Assembly: GCA_028719885.1 (NCBI GenBank)
Contig: JAQYLT010000006.1
Location: 1-64,000 of the forward strand
Direction: 5' to 3'
DNA: 64,000 nt
Origin: Bacillota bacterium
Lineage (GTDB): Bacteria > Bacillota > Clostridia > Oscillospirales > Oscillospiraceae
Each line of letters opens with the position of its first letter. The stretch's first letter is position 1. Shown here piece after piece: positions 34,239-42,824 of this stretch. A program made the position numbers and the translations under genes. The notes below the pieces were generated by a model. The model had not been told where the DNA came from. It worked only from the letters and a program-made list of their open reading frames with translations, and made no database searches.

Positions 34239-34296
34239 CTTCAGCACCTCCTTGGTTTTCTCCAGAATACCAAGAAGATGCATCGAAGTTGACGCG
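34231..34296 (-). promoter_or_regulatory. Hairpin enclosing the ribosome site and start of the 61-aa ORF
   Basis: CGCGTCAACTTC and GAAGTTGACGCG are perfect 12-base complements. In the minus-strand RNA the second arm contains the TTG start codon. An inner pair CTTGGT/ACCAAG sits next to GGAGG. The fold would hide the ribosome site and start codon, as in translational switches. It could instead be a terminator for the upstream gene, since TTTTC follows the stem. Confidence 0.5.
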
Positions 34297-34315
34297 TTTT
34301 TGCATCAAAACTGTA

Positions 34316-35077
34316 TTATTTCCCGCCGTTATACACGGCAACGGTGGCTTGGCGGTCCCCTCGGATCACCCGCAGCTCCATCCAGGCGGAGCCGCCGGAG
34401 GCCATGCGGGACATCCATTTGTCGGCGGTGTGCTCGTCGTAATATTGCCGGGCGCCGCCCTCCAAAACCGGCTGCTCCTGTCCTTTCTCCGGGGTGGTGT
34501 CCAGCCCAAGATATTGAGCATAGCCCCGGAGCACATCATACCAGCTGGTTTTCGGCGCGGCGGAGCCTCCCGGGATCAGGCGGCTGCCGCTGTATTCCAC
34601 CTTGGCCAGCCTGCCGCTTTCCACATCCATGCAGGCATTCACCTGATAGTTGATGCCGGAAACGGAGAATTCGGCAATGCGGAAGCCGCTGACGGCCTGG
34701 CTGTCGAAGAGATAGTAGTAGTTGATGCGGTAGCGGGGACTGTCCTCCAGCAGGGCATCCAGCTGATCCGGCAGCACATTCAGCTCCGTCAGCTCCGTCA
34801 GCTGCTCCTGGAACTGGCGGAAGCCCGACCCGTCCCCCTGGTCCTGGGTTTCCTCGCTGATGTAGGTGAACAGCAGGTGCTCCCCCTCGCCGAAATAGTG
34901 CTCGGCGATCCGCTCCATCCGCCAGGTGTAGTCCGAGGAGCTCTGGGAGGTGATGGACAGGGGCTGGCCCTCCACGTCCAGTTCCGGCAGCGGGGCCGCC
35001 CGCAGCAGTACCTCCGGCGCAAATGCCCCCGCCGCCACCAGGACAGCCGCCAGGGCCAGAATCATCCATTTTTTCAT
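34316..35077 (-). CDS. Exported protein of unknown function, linked to two-component system
   Basis: The 253-aa product begins MKKWMILALAAVLVAAGAFAPEVLL, a signal peptide or membrane anchor without a lipobox cysteine. The mature region contains DYTWRMERIAEHYFGEGEHLLFTYISEET and a C-terminal MELRVIRGDRQATVAVYNGGK. No domain is recognised. Its start codon overlaps the stop of the histidine kinase gene by four bases, so it is translationally coupled. By analogy with other kinases that have a coupled exported partner, it may modulate sensing, but that is inference. Confidence 0.8.
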   Translation of the reverse strand: MKKWMILALAAVLVAAGAFAPEVLLRAAPLPELDVEGQPLSITSQSSSDYTWRMERIAEHYFGEGEHLLFTYISEETQDQGDGSGFRQFQEQLTELTELNVLPDQLDALLEDSPRYRINYYYLFDSQAVSGFRIAEFSVSGINYQVNACMDVESGRLAKVEYSGSRLIPGGSAAPKTSWYDVLRGYAQYLGLDTTPEKGQEQPVLEGGARQYYDEHTADKWMSRMASGGSAWMELRVIRGDRQATVAVYNGGK

Positions 35078-36432
35078 TTCGCCACCTCCCGCAGCCGAAA
35101 GGTCACCACCGTGCCCCGGCCCAGCTTGCTTTCGTAGTGGAGCTGGGTGCCGTGGAGCTGGGCGATCCGCTGGGAGAGGGCCAGGCCCAGACCCGCGCCG
35201 CCCTCCGCCCGGGAGCGGGATTTATCCACCATGTAAAAGGGCTCTGTGATCCGCTTGATGGCCTCGGGGGGAATGCCCCGGCCCCGGTCCTTCACGGCGA
35301 AGCAGAAGCCCTCCGCCGTCCGCACCCCCAAAAGGGTGATTTTGCTGCCGGGCTGGGAGGCCTTTCGGGCGTTGTCCAGCAGGTTATAGAGCAGGATTTC
35401 CAGCAGGCTCCTCTCCCCCATCACCATCCGGTCCTCCACCCGCAGCTCCAGCACCAGCTGCCGCTGCTTCATGGGATAGGCCATGCTCTCCTCCACGCTT
35501 TTGGCCAGGGCCAGGGTGGAGAGCCGCTGCATCTGGGGCTGCTCATTTTCCAGGGAGAACAGCCGCAGCAGACTGTGGGACATGGTTTCCAGCCGCCGCC
35601 CCTCGGAGAAGATGAAGCTGGCCGCCTCAAACTGCTGTTCCTCCGGCAGCTTCCGGCTGCGTAGGGTGTCGGCGTAGCCGATGATGGAGGTGAGGGGGGT
35701 TTTTAGTTCGTGGGCAAAGGAGGCGGTGAAGTCCTTTTGCTGCTGGGTGGCCAGCTCCAAAGAGGCGATGTGCCGCTCCAGCTCCTCGGTCATCCGGTTG
35801 AACTGGGACGCCAGGATGCCAATCTCGTCATTGGTGTGCACATTGGCCCGGACGCTGTAGTTGCCCCCGGCGATTTGCCGGGTGGACCGGGACAGATTCC
35901 GGATGGGCGCCGTGAGCACGGCACTGAGGGCAAAGCCCGCCGCCAGGCTCACCGCCACGGCAATGAGATAAACGACTTTGTAGGTGAGCAGATACTGCGC
36001 CCGCAGACGGTACAGGTCGGACACATCCCGACGGCTCTCCAGAAAATATTTCCCCTGGTCCACGGAAAAGCCGCAGGTCACCACCAGCTCATAGTCCTCC
36101 TGCCCCTGGTCCGGCATCCGGACGATTTGATAATCCACATTTTTGCCGCTGCCCCCGCCGGTCACCAGGCGAAGCCGGTAGTCCCGAAAGGGGGAGATGG
36201 TCAGGGTTTCCTGGAGAGTGTCCGCCGTCACCTGGGCGGCGGTGCTGGTTCGCCGCTCCACCGCCATGGTGCCCAGCACGGAGCAAAGCAGCTGGTTTTC
36301 CTCCACCGCGGCAGTGATCTGGTGCTTCAGCTGGGCGTGAAACACCGAGGAAATGATGGCGTAGCCGCTGATGCTCAGGGTCAGCGATACAATGAGCACC
36401 ACGGAAAGGGTGATCTTGGCGGAAAGCTTCAT
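35074..36432 (-). CDS. Sensor histidine kinase
   Basis: The start MKLSAKITLSVVLIVSLTLS gives about 452 aa. There are two membrane spans (about 8-30 and 155-177) framing an extracytoplasmic sensor region, then a HAMP linker, the H-box FAHELKTPLTSIIGYADTL with the phosphoacceptor histidine, N-box LYNLLDNARKAS, and G-boxes DRGRGIPPE and GGAGLGLALSQRI. The track start lies in the response regulator gene. The ATG overlaps the regulator's stop (ATGA type), and the exported-protein gene follows with the same kind of overlap. Confidence 0.95.
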   Translation of the reverse strand: MKLSAKITLSVVLIVSLTLSISGYAIISSVFHAQLKHQITAAVEENQLLCSVLGTMAVERRTSTAAQVTADTLQETLTISPFRDYRLRLVTGGGSGKNVDYQIVRMPDQGQEDYELVVTCGFSVDQGKYFLESRRDVSDLYRLRAQYLLTYKVVYLIAVAVSLAAGFALSAVLTAPIRNLSRSTRQIAGGNYSVRANVHTNDEIGILASQFNRMTEELERHIASLELATQQQKDFTASFAHELKTPLTSIIGYADTLRSRKLPEEQQFEAASFIFSEGRRLETMSHSLLRLFSLENEQPQMQRLSTLALAKSVEESMAYPMKQRQLVLELRVEDRMVMGERSLLEILLYNLLDNARKASQPGSKITLLGVRTAEGFCFAVKDRGRGIPPEAIKRITEPFYMVDKSRSRAEGGAGLGLALSQRIAQLHGTQLHYESKLGRGTVVTFRLREVAK

Positions 36433-37088
36433 CCGTCTCCCTCCAGCCGGTAGCCAACCTTGTGGATGGCGCAGAGCCGGTGCTGCCAGTCCAGCTTCTT
36501 CCGCAGCCGCTGCACATGCAGGTCCACGGTGCGGGTGTCGCCCATATAGTCCGATTCCCACACCCGCTCATAGATGGTCTCCCGGAACAGGGCCACGTTC
36601 TGATTCTGTAAAAACAGCAGCAGAAGATCGTATTCCTTTCTGGTCAGGGTCACAGGGACCCCGGCCTTGGTCACCAGCATGGATTCGGTGTCCACGGTTA
36701 CATCTCCCAGGGTATAGACGGTGCTGGCCTTGCCCGCCCGCCGGAGCACGGACTCTACCCGGGCGATCAGCTCCACAATTTCAAAGGGCTTTACCAGATA
36801 GTCGTCCGCCCCGGCCCGCAGGCCCTGCACCCGGTCCTGGACACTGCCCTTGGCGGTGATGAAAATCACCGGGGTGCCGGTGGGCTTGATCTGCCCCAGC
36901 AGCTCGTAGCCGTCGATGCCCGGCAGCATGATGTCCAGCAGTACCAGATCGTAGCTGTGCTCCGCAATGAGGTCCGCGGCGGTGAGCCCGTCGTAGGCCC
37001 GGGTGCAGCTGTAGCCGCTGGCGGATAAATTCCAGTCAATGAGATTGGCAATGGGCTTCTCATCTTCCACAATCAGGATTTTTGTCAT
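36429..37088 (-). CDS. OmpR/PhoB-type response regulator
   Basis: The start MTKILIVEDEKP, after AGGGGAAG, gives 219 aa. The receiver domain has the acidic pair at the N-terminus, the phosphoacceptor Asp52 in LVLLDIMLPGIDG and the lysine in VIFITAKGS. The C-terminal winged helix ends with the OmpR-type DTRTVDLHVQRLRKKL. It controls unknown targets together with the coupled kinase. The downstream lipoproteins and exported protein are plausible targets or sensors. Confidence 0.95.
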   Translation of the reverse strand: MTKILIVEDEKPIANLIDWNLSASGYSCTRAYDGLTAADLIAEHSYDLVLLDIMLPGIDGYELLGQIKPTGTPVIFITAKGSVQDRVQGLRAGADDYLVKPFEIVELIARVESVLRRAGKASTVYTLGDVTVDTESMLVTKAGVPVTLTRKEYDLLLLFLQNQNVALFRETIYERVWESDYMGDTRTVDLHVQRLRKKLDWQHRLCAIHKVGYRLEGDG

Positions 37089-37176
37089 ATTTCTTCCCCT
37101 CCATCCCAAAGGATAGGAAACCTTTGTATCACATTTGCATCATTTTGGGATGCAGGATTGAAAACGCAGCCTGTTT

Positions 37177-38649
37177 TCAGCGGCGCTCTGTTGTCCTGCC
37201 GAAGATAATCCAGCCAATGAGGCCCAGGAAGGCAATCGCCACAGCGGACCAGCTCAGCAGGTACACCGTCCCCTTGGAGGCGAACAAATCCCAGTAGCCC
37301 TTGCAGTAAATCACCACCACGATCACCGGCAGCACCCAGGTCATATACCCCCGGAGCCACTTGGGGAAGCCCAGGCCCCTGCCGGTGTTTGCCTCCGCCA
37401 GGAAATTCTCCCAGCCCCAGCCCCGGCGGCGGATGCAGAAGGCCAGATACACCAAAGAGCCCAGGGGCAGCAGATTGTAGGAGACCAAAAAGTCCTCCAA
37501 ATCCAGAATGACGGAGCCGGGGCCCAGGGGCTGAAAACCGGACAGGACGTTAAAGCCCAGCACGCAGGGAATGGACAGCACCACAATGGCCACGAAGTTC
37601 ACCGCCACAGCCTTGCCCCTGCCCCATTTCCACAAATCCATGGAGCAGGCCAGGATGTTTTCAAACACCGCCACCACCGTGGAAACGGAGGCAAAGGACA
37701 TAAACAGGAAGAACAGCGCCCCCCAGATGCGGCCTCCGGCCATCTGGATAAAGATGTTGGGCAGGGTGATGAAAATCAGCGAGGGGCCCGCATCCGGCTC
37801 AATGCCGAAACTGAAGCAGGCAGGGATGATGATGAGCCCCGCCATCAGGGCCACAAAGGTATCCAGCATGGTGACGCTGAGGGCATCCCCGGTTAAGGTG
37901 GCGGATTTCTCCTTATAGCTGCCGCAGATGGCCATGGAGCCGATGCCCAGGCTCAGGGTGAAAAAGGCCTGGCTCATGGCGGCGAAGATCACGTTGCCCA
38001 CCCCCTGCTCTGCCATGGCCCGGAAATTGGGAACCAGATAGAATTTTACGCCCTCCATGGCCCCGGGCAGCAGCAGGGAATGGACTGCCAGCACCACAAT
38101 CAGCCCCAGCAGGCCCAGCATCATCACCTTGGTAATCCGCTCCACCCCTTTTACCACGCCCAGGGCGCAGATGCCAAAGGAAATGGCCGTGGCCAGCACC
38201 GCCCAGAAGAGCATCACCCAGGGGCTTGCCGTGAGGGAGGCGAACTGGCTGGCAACCTGCTCCGTCGTCATGGCGGCAGAGAATTCCCCCACCAGGCACT
38301 TCCAGAAATAGCACATCATCCACCCGGCCACGGTGGTGTAGAACATCATCAGCAGGTAATTTCCCGCCATGCCCAGGGGGCCGTAGCGGTGGAAATTGCC
38401 GCCCTCCGCCTGCAGGGCCTGAAAGGAGGCGGCGCAGCTTTTCCGGCTGGCCCGTCCCACGGCAAATTCGCACACCAGGATGGGAAAGCCCAGAATGGCC
38501 AAAAACAGCAGATAGATGAGGATGAAGGCGGCGCCGCCGAATTTCCCGCAGATGTAGGGGAATTTCCAAACGTTGCCGATGCCCACGGCGCACCCGGCGG
38601 AGACCAGAACAAAGCCCAGCCGGGAACTGAAGGTTTCTCGGTTTTTCAT
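37177..38649 (-). CDS. Sodium-dependent transporter, NSS/SNF family
   Basis: This 490-aa membrane protein has about 11-12 spans and the NSS signature SAGCAVGIGNVWKFPYICGKFGGAAF in the first helix. Later ESDAGPSLIFITLP and the SVVAVFENI-like stretch are typical. Bacterial members such as LeuT and MhsT import amino acids with sodium; tryptophan, leucine or tyrosine are common substrates, but none can be set here. CAAGGAGC precedes the start and a good promoter lies just upstream. The two-component operon starts 88 bp downstream on the same strand. Confidence 0.95.
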   Translation of the reverse strand: MKNRETFSSRLGFVLVSAGCAVGIGNVWKFPYICGKFGGAAFILIYLLFLAILGFPILVCEFAVGRASRKSCAASFQALQAEGGNFHRYGPLGMAGNYLLMMFYTTVAGWMMCYFWKCLVGEFSAAMTTEQVASQFASLTASPWVMLFWAVLATAISFGICALGVVKGVERITKVMMLGLLGLIVVLAVHSLLLPGAMEGVKFYLVPNFRAMAEQGVGNVIFAAMSQAFFTLSLGIGSMAICGSYKEKSATLTGDALSVTMLDTFVALMAGLIIIPACFSFGIEPDAGPSLIFITLPNIFIQMAGGRIWGALFFLFMSFASVSTVVAVFENILACSMDLWKWGRGKAVAVNFVAIVVLSIPCVLGFNVLSGFQPLGPGSVILDLEDFLVSYNLLPLGSLVYLAFCIRRRGWGWENFLAEANTGRGLGFPKWLRGYMTWVLPVIVVVIYCKGYWDLFASKGTVYLLSWSAVAIAFLGLIGWIIFGRTTERR

Positions 38650-38675
38650 GAAAACAGCTCCTTGTTTTTTTGTTC

Positions 38676-38704
38676 AGTATAGCGCATATCGGAGGAAATG
38701 GCAA
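38676..38704 (-). promoter_or_regulatory. Promoter of the NSS transporter gene
   Basis: On the minus strand TTGCCA (38699-38704), 17 bp, TATACT (38676-38681), about 27 bp before the ATG. Confidence 0.75.
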
Positions 38705-38706
38705 CA

Positions 38707-38731
38707 AAAAAACGTCCCTCAAAGAAGGACG
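38707..38731 (-). terminator. Intrinsic terminator upstream of the NSS promoter
   Basis: On the minus strand ACGTCC TTCTTTGAG GGACGT is followed by TTTTTTTG, a classic terminator. It ends a minus-strand transcript coming from the right, most simply the sigma/DUF4179 operon reading through the repeat array. Confidence 0.8.
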
Positions 38732-38794
38732 TTCCCGATGGCGATAGCAGCGCCGCATACCAGCGCTTTTCCACATGGGACAAATTCTAACTTA

Positions 38795-39150
38795 GGTCAT
38801 CGGCTTTATGCAGCTTTATTATCCTTTCGTTAACGAACAATTCAAGGGAATGCATTTATGCATTCCGCCTGGGGAATGGTTTTGCGTCGGTGCATTGAAT
38901 GGGAAAATGTTGATTCTTTTCGTAGGGAACGGATTTATCCGTTCCGACTGGTAACGTTTTCATGGGGGGCACGTTGAATGGGAAAATGTTGAAAAAAGGA
39001 CTCTGTTACCATCCAACGGACCATGAATGTTAACCGACGTTTCGGAACGGATAAATCCGTTCCCTACGCAAACACCGGAAAGTGTACCATTCAACGTACC
39101 GCCCAAAAATCGTTACCTATCGGAATACATAAATGCATTCCCTACGAAAA
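38795..39150. repeat. Palindromic repeat array between NSS and DUF4179 genes
   Basis: Units: AAGGGAATGCATTTATGCATTCCGC near 38847, CGTAGGGAACGGATTTATCCGTTCCG near 38921, GGAACGGATAAATCCGTTCCCTACG ending near 39069, and GGAATACATAAATGCATTCCCTACG ending near 39149. About 100 bp from 38815 on (TTTCGTTAACGAACAATTC...) is the reverse complement of 3036-3135. No gene is seen in the 565-bp gap. Confidence 0.9.
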
Positions 39151-39214
39151 TTCGGTAAACGCTTCTTATGCTGCGAAAATCCGATAACCAAATCTTTACT
39201 TTATTTCAAGACAT

Positions 39215-40264
39215 TCAGCTTGCAGAAACAGGGATGTAATAGAACGTCTGAATGGTGGGTTTGCCATTGGAGTCCAGCTCCCAGCCCTTGTGGAACATCA
39301 AAGATTCCACCTGACTGATATCCAGAATGGCATCGTATATATCGAGCTCTGTAAAGTAGATCATGTTCTCCTGATCCTCAAAGCCGGAGGTGCCGCCGCC
39401 GCAGATGTGCTCGCTGCCGTCCTTCATGCGGACACCGCAGACTGCCTGAGGAAGCTCCACCAGCTCGTCCCAGCCCTCCCAGTAATCATCTACCTGATAT
39501 CGGGCACGGATGGTCTTCTGTCCAATTTCCGCATCCAGCAGGATCACGCCGCTGTCACCAATTTTGGCATTGGGAGTGATGGAGATGCTGTCGCTGGTGC
39601 CGGTCAGGGTCCACTTCAGTTCCCAGTTGCCCTCTACCTGGGGCACGGGCATACCTGCCTTCTGGTCAGACTGGAAATCGATACTGAGGAAGGTTACGGT
39701 GATTTCCTTACCCATATACCTGCCATCCGTTTCTTGAAAGCTGATATAGTGGGTATATTCCAGGCTTCCGTCAGTGGTGCCGTCAAAGAACCAGCCAGAC
39801 TGACTTACGTAAAAATCCTGTTTTCCGTCAATGGTGACCGTGGGCCAGACAGCGGGTGATTTACCTTCCGGCAGATCAAAGCCATCGATCCGGAAGATGA
39901 TCTCTGCATGGTAATTGTCCACAATGGTCTGCACCGCGGTGATGGTAATGCCCTGATCGGTGACGGACAGAACCTCGTTGGGATTCTCCTTGGTTTCCTC
40001 CAGCATCACGGACAGACCGCTCTTTTCTGCTTGCTCCTTTACATCCTGAGAGGGGTTATAACGGGTTTGGGCGGTAGTGGACCAGCGGGTATAGACTGCC
40101 GCGGCGGTCATGGTGCCCATGATCAGCGTTGCCGCCAGAAGAAACAGCAGCTTCTTTTTGCCGGAAATACCAGCTCGATTTTTCTGAAATTTGCCAAATT
40201 CCGCTTCTTTGATCAAATCCGCATCCAGATTCTGGATTCCCTTAAGCATATCCTTTCCTGTCAT
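39215..40264 (-). CDS. DUF4179-type anti-sigma/membrane-anchored regulator
   Basis: The 349-aa protein has a cytoplasmic N-terminus (about 36 residues), one membrane span KKLLFLLAATLIMGTMTAAAVY, and a large extracellular region with a NEVLSVTDQGITITAVQTIVDNYHAEIIFRI block typical of DUF4179 proteins. Such proteins are regularly encoded directly after ECF sigma factors and probably act as anti-sigma or sensor partners. It overlaps the upstream sigma gene by four bases. The signal sensed is unknown. Confidence 0.85.
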   Translation of the reverse strand: MTGKDMLKGIQNLDADLIKEAEFGKFQKNRAGISGKKKLLFLLAATLIMGTMTAAAVYTRWSTTAQTRYNPSQDVKEQAEKSGLSVMLEETKENPNEVLSVTDQGITITAVQTIVDNYHAEIIFRIDGFDLPEGKSPAVWPTVTIDGKQDFYVSQSGWFFDGTTDGSLEYTHYISFQETDGRYMGKEITVTFLSIDFQSDQKAGMPVPQVEGNWELKWTLTGTSDSISITPNAKIGDSGVILLDAEIGQKTIRARYQVDDYWEGWDELVELPQAVCGVRMKDGSEHICGGGTSGFEDQENMIYFTELDIYDAILDISQVESLMFHKGWELDSNGKPTIQTFYYIPVSAS

Positions 40265-40815
40265 ACGTGAATACCCTCCTTTTTCAGGTAAGATGCCAAT
40301 TTGCTTCTTGTCCGTGACAGCCGCATCAGAACAGCGCTCTGGCTGAGTTCATAGCGCAGGGCAATCTCGCTGACGCTGTCCCCATACCAGTAGCGTCTGA
40401 CGAAAATCATCCGGTTTTCCGGTGTCTGTCCGTGCAGAAAGCTGCTTACCAGGCTGCTGATTTCGCCGCTGTCCACAGTCTCGTCTTGCCAGGAGCTTGG
40501 AATACATTCCTCCATTTCCTGCGTCAAGGCAACAACCTCCGCGTTCCGTTTGGCGGCATTGTTCCAGTCCAGCCTGCCAAAGGAAAAATAGCGGCAGATT
40601 TTTGCCAAGTATGCAAAGAAATGCTCCGGCCTCGTAGGCGGAATTGTGTCCCACGCCTTCAGATAGGTGTCATTCACACACTCCTGTGCGTCCTCGTTGT
40701 TCCGGACGATATTCGCCGCCAGCCCCAACAGACGTGTCCCATACTTGTGGGCTGTCTGCTGGATGGCATCTTCATTCCGGGTGAAGAACAGTTTGATTAT
40801 CTGATTGTCATTCAC
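40261..40815 (-). CDS. ECF-type sigma-70 family RNA polymerase sigma factor
   Basis: A GTG start eight bases after AGGAGG gives about 184 aa beginning VNDNQIIKLFF; the track's longer N-terminus has no ribosome site. Region 2 is visible as HKYGTRLLGLAANIVRNNEDAQECVNDTYLKAWDTI. Region 4 is RMIFVRRYWYGDSVSEIALRYELSQSAVLMRLSRTRSKLASYLKKEG, with the helix-turn-helix. It directs transcription of its own regulon and is probably held by the DUF4179 partner encoded downstream with a four-base overlap. Confidence 0.92.
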   Translation of the reverse strand: MNDNQIIKLFFTRNEDAIQQTAHKYGTRLLGLAANIVRNNEDAQECVNDTYLKAWDTIPPTRPEHFFAYLAKICRYFSFGRLDWNNAAKRNAEVVALTQEMEECIPSSWQDETVDSGEISSLVSSFLHGQTPENRMIFVRRYWYGDSVSEIALRYELSQSAVLMRLSRTRSKLASYLKKEGIHV

Positions 40816-40995
40816 TGACCACACCTCCTGTGTTTTGCTCTTCACCCTAATTGAGGGATTCTTATCTGGAAACCTAACACATTTCTGCAAAAAATTCAAT
40901 GCCTCTTCGAAAAATGCACCACCCGGTTTGTGCGGACTTTACAGGGGTATAGACATTCCGCTAGAGCATACCTCAAGTCTACGCATTTAGGCCAA

Positions 40996-41030
40996 AAAAT
41001 CGTTGCGGCGCAACGACTTTTTCTCCCCAT
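40996..41030. terminator. Bidirectional terminator upstream of the sigma gene
   Basis: AAAAAATCGTTGC GGC GCAACGACTTTTT forms a 7-bp stem with A/T runs on both sides. It probably separates the SecB-like cassette from the sigma operon. Confidence 0.7.
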
Positions 41031-41185
41031 TTTTTGGGGATAGGAATATTCGGGAGTCGAAAATCGCAAGAAAAAACCATTGTGATACAAGCAGTTTTTC
41101 GCTGCTATTTTTCTACATCACAGTTCCTTCCCATGCTATTGACCCCCACTCCCAATGTGATATAAGTATACGTCAAAAGCAAATA

Positions 41186-41223
41186 ATCCAAGCCCTGCAT
41201 CCCACGGGATTGGGCTTGGATTA
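41186..41223 (-). terminator. Hairpin downstream of the SecB-like cassette
   Basis: AATCCAAGCCC pairs with GGGCTTGGATT (11 bp) across a loop that itself contains TCCCACGGGA. It lies about 40 bp past the stop of the SecB-like gene and is followed on the minus strand by ATTATTTGCTTTT. Between 40816 and 41260 I see no gene. Confidence 0.65.
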
Positions 41224-41260
41224 AGTGACTACTATATTACAACATTCATTGAATAACGCA

Positions 41261-41671
41261 TTAAGGTTTATTGCATTCTTTTAACATATTTCTCACATTA
41301 AATACTGGTAAGACAACAGGTACAGTCTCCGGCTGTGCAGTCAACAGAGTAACTTCACTTCGCAAATACGGCATCAGAATAGCCACCGTATTTTTACTTA
41401 TTAAATCCGATTTTATATCTTGCTGAAGTTCATCTGCATGATCAAGGAAGAAAAATCCGGTAATACTGATTTCAATCTCATATTCGCCTTGCTTGCAACC
41501 ATTCAAGACTAAAGTGCTTCGATAAAACTCAGCATTATCCCTTTTAGATATATTGGATTCAATTGAAAATTCAAACTCCTTATCACTTTTGAACCCAATC
41601 CGTTTAAACTCTATTTTGTCAAAAACAACCTTATCCAGTCTTAGCACGCTTTTAATTCCAGAGCTTTCCAT
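41261..41671 (-). CDS. SecB-like chaperone
   Basis: The 136-aa protein ends with KNTVAILMPYLRSEVTLLTAQPETVPVVLPVFNVRNML (residues 93-130), the hallmark of SecB-family proteins: an NTVAILFPYLR-type strand/helix followed by the P-V-V-LP-x-(F/I)-N loop. The N-terminal half is beta-rich, as in SecB. The gene follows GGGAGATTTAAA. SecB is classically proteobacterial, but solitary SecB-like chaperones in Gram-positives often accompany toxin-antitoxin modules (TAC). Here it is the third gene of an AT-rich cassette with two unknown proteins, so a client-specific chaperone role is the best inference. Confidence 0.8.
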   Translation of the reverse strand: MESSGIKSVLRLDKVVFDKIEFKRIGFKSDKEFEFSIESNISKRDNAEFYRSTLVLNGCKQGEYEIEISITGFFFLDHADELQQDIKSDLISKNTVAILMPYLRSEVTLLTAQPETVPVVLPVFNVRNMLKECNKP

Positions 41672-41682
41672 TTTAAATCTCC

Positions 41683-42354
41683 CTACGCCGCAAGGTCTCT
41701 AGCCGTTGCCTGAGGTGTATACGTGTTGTATAAAGATTCTTCTGTAATCGAAGATGTGATGATTGGATGAACCAGCGATTGCAAGCTCTCACTATATTGC
41801 TCATCATTGCAATTAGTCGTTAAAGAAACATTGGACTTTATAACACGGGATTCCAGTTTGATATATTGTTTAATTTCCTGATTCTGCATTTCCAGCCAGC
41901 AATTCTCAATCGGAACATCTATCGAAATGGGGTGTTCAAAGTCATCGGGGTCATAGAACCTTTGGCGAATTCCATCAGCGTATGCTCGAACATCACTGTC
42001 AAGAATTTCAAATAAAGCCCCCTCGTCGGGGAGAACCATAGTGTTAATATCTGTAGTTTTTAATTCAGTTACGACATCAGTGTCTACTTCTTCTCCGGAA
42101 TGTATCAACCATAATGTTTTGCTAAGCATAAATACATCACGCATGGAAATTTTTCCAAATAACATGGCATAAAGCCTGAAAAAAGGAATTTTAACTACAT
42201 AATAGTCAAATATGCCAGTATCAATGCAAAGGCAAACATAGTATTCTTCACCATTCTTGCACACAAAGAAAATCGGAATTCCATTATATTCCACAAGAAC
42301 GTGGTCAAGGATCAAGTCTTTACCCATTATGCGAAAGCAAACAGTATTATCCAT
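41683..42354 (-). CDS. Unknown protein in SecB-like cassette (223 aa)
   Basis: The soluble-looking protein opens with MDNTVCFRIMGKDLILDHVLVEYNGIPIFFVCKNGEEYYVCLCID, a beta-rich region reminiscent of sensor domains annotated only as DUFs near SecB-like genes (resemblance from memory, unverified). The middle contains MLFGKISMRDVFMLSKTLWLI and the C-terminal half is helical and polar. AAGGAGGG overlaps the end of the preceding gene and the SecB-like gene starts 11 bp downstream, so all three are one transcript. It is a plausible chaperone client or toxin; no catalytic motif is seen. Confidence 0.7.
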   Translation of the reverse strand: MDNTVCFRIMGKDLILDHVLVEYNGIPIFFVCKNGEEYYVCLCIDTGIFDYYVVKIPFFRLYAMLFGKISMRDVFMLSKTLWLIHSGEEVDTDVVTELKTTDINTMVLPDEGALFEILDSDVRAYADGIRQRFYDPDDFEHPISIDVPIENCWLEMQNQEIKQYIKLESRVIKSNVSLTTNCNDEQYSESLQSLVHPIITSSITEESLYNTYTPQATARDLAA

Positions 42355-42356
42355 TT

Positions 42357-42824
42357 CTATCCCTCCTTGTCTTCCCTTATTTGAAACCCACTCACATCAG
42401 TTCCCTCATAGAGCCACCAACAAACATGTCCGTCGCTTATTCTCGTTTGTTGCGGCCCTCCTTCTTGAAATACGTAGCCTTCTGCCAATTTCTTTTTGGG
42501 ATTTGGGAAATGCATCTGCTGCCTCACTTTTTCTTCTGATAAATACGAGGAGGCACCATAATATAGAGGGTACTTAGTAATGTCCGAAACCCCGCGAGGC
42601 AAACGTTTAGGGGTTTTATTCAGCTCAAAATACGACCTAAAATCGTCAATCGTAACTTCTCGAAAATCTTCTTTTTCCCGTTCAACCGCTCTGTACGTTT
42701 TTATTGGTTCGTACAAAAATTGTGTGTCATCAGGTAGTAATACTTCCCCATTTATTAATTTATCCCTTAGTATTACCGGAAATCGTTTATAAAATTCCTT
42801 GACTTCTTCAGCACTGCTTGTCAT
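42357..42824 (-). CDS. Unknown protein in SecB-like cassette (first gene)
   Basis: I prefer the start MTSSAEEVKEFYKRFPV (155 aa) because a weak AGGG site precedes it; the track start eight residues earlier has none. The sequence is hydrophilic, with AVEREKEDFREVTIDDFRSYFELNKTPKRLP and a striking aromatic C-terminus GYVFQEGGPQQTRISDGHVCWWLYEGTDVSGFQI. I do not recognise the family. Its base composition is clearly AT-richer than the surrounding arg, sigma and transporter genes, as is the whole cassette, which argues for horizontal acquisition. Confidence 0.65.
   Translation of the reverse strand: MTSSAEEVKEFYKRFPVILRDKLINGEVLLPDDTQFLYEPIKTYRAVEREKEDFREVTIDDFRSYFELNKTPKRLPRGVSDITKYPLYYGASSYLSEEKVRQQMHFPNPKKKLAEGYVFQEGGPQQTRISDGHVCWWLYEGTDVSGFQIREDKEG

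Noticed and set aside
38650-38735. T-box leader before the NSS transporter
   Set aside because: No T-box consensus (GGGTGGNACCGCG type) is present; the terminator lies upstream of the promoter rather than between promoter and gene.
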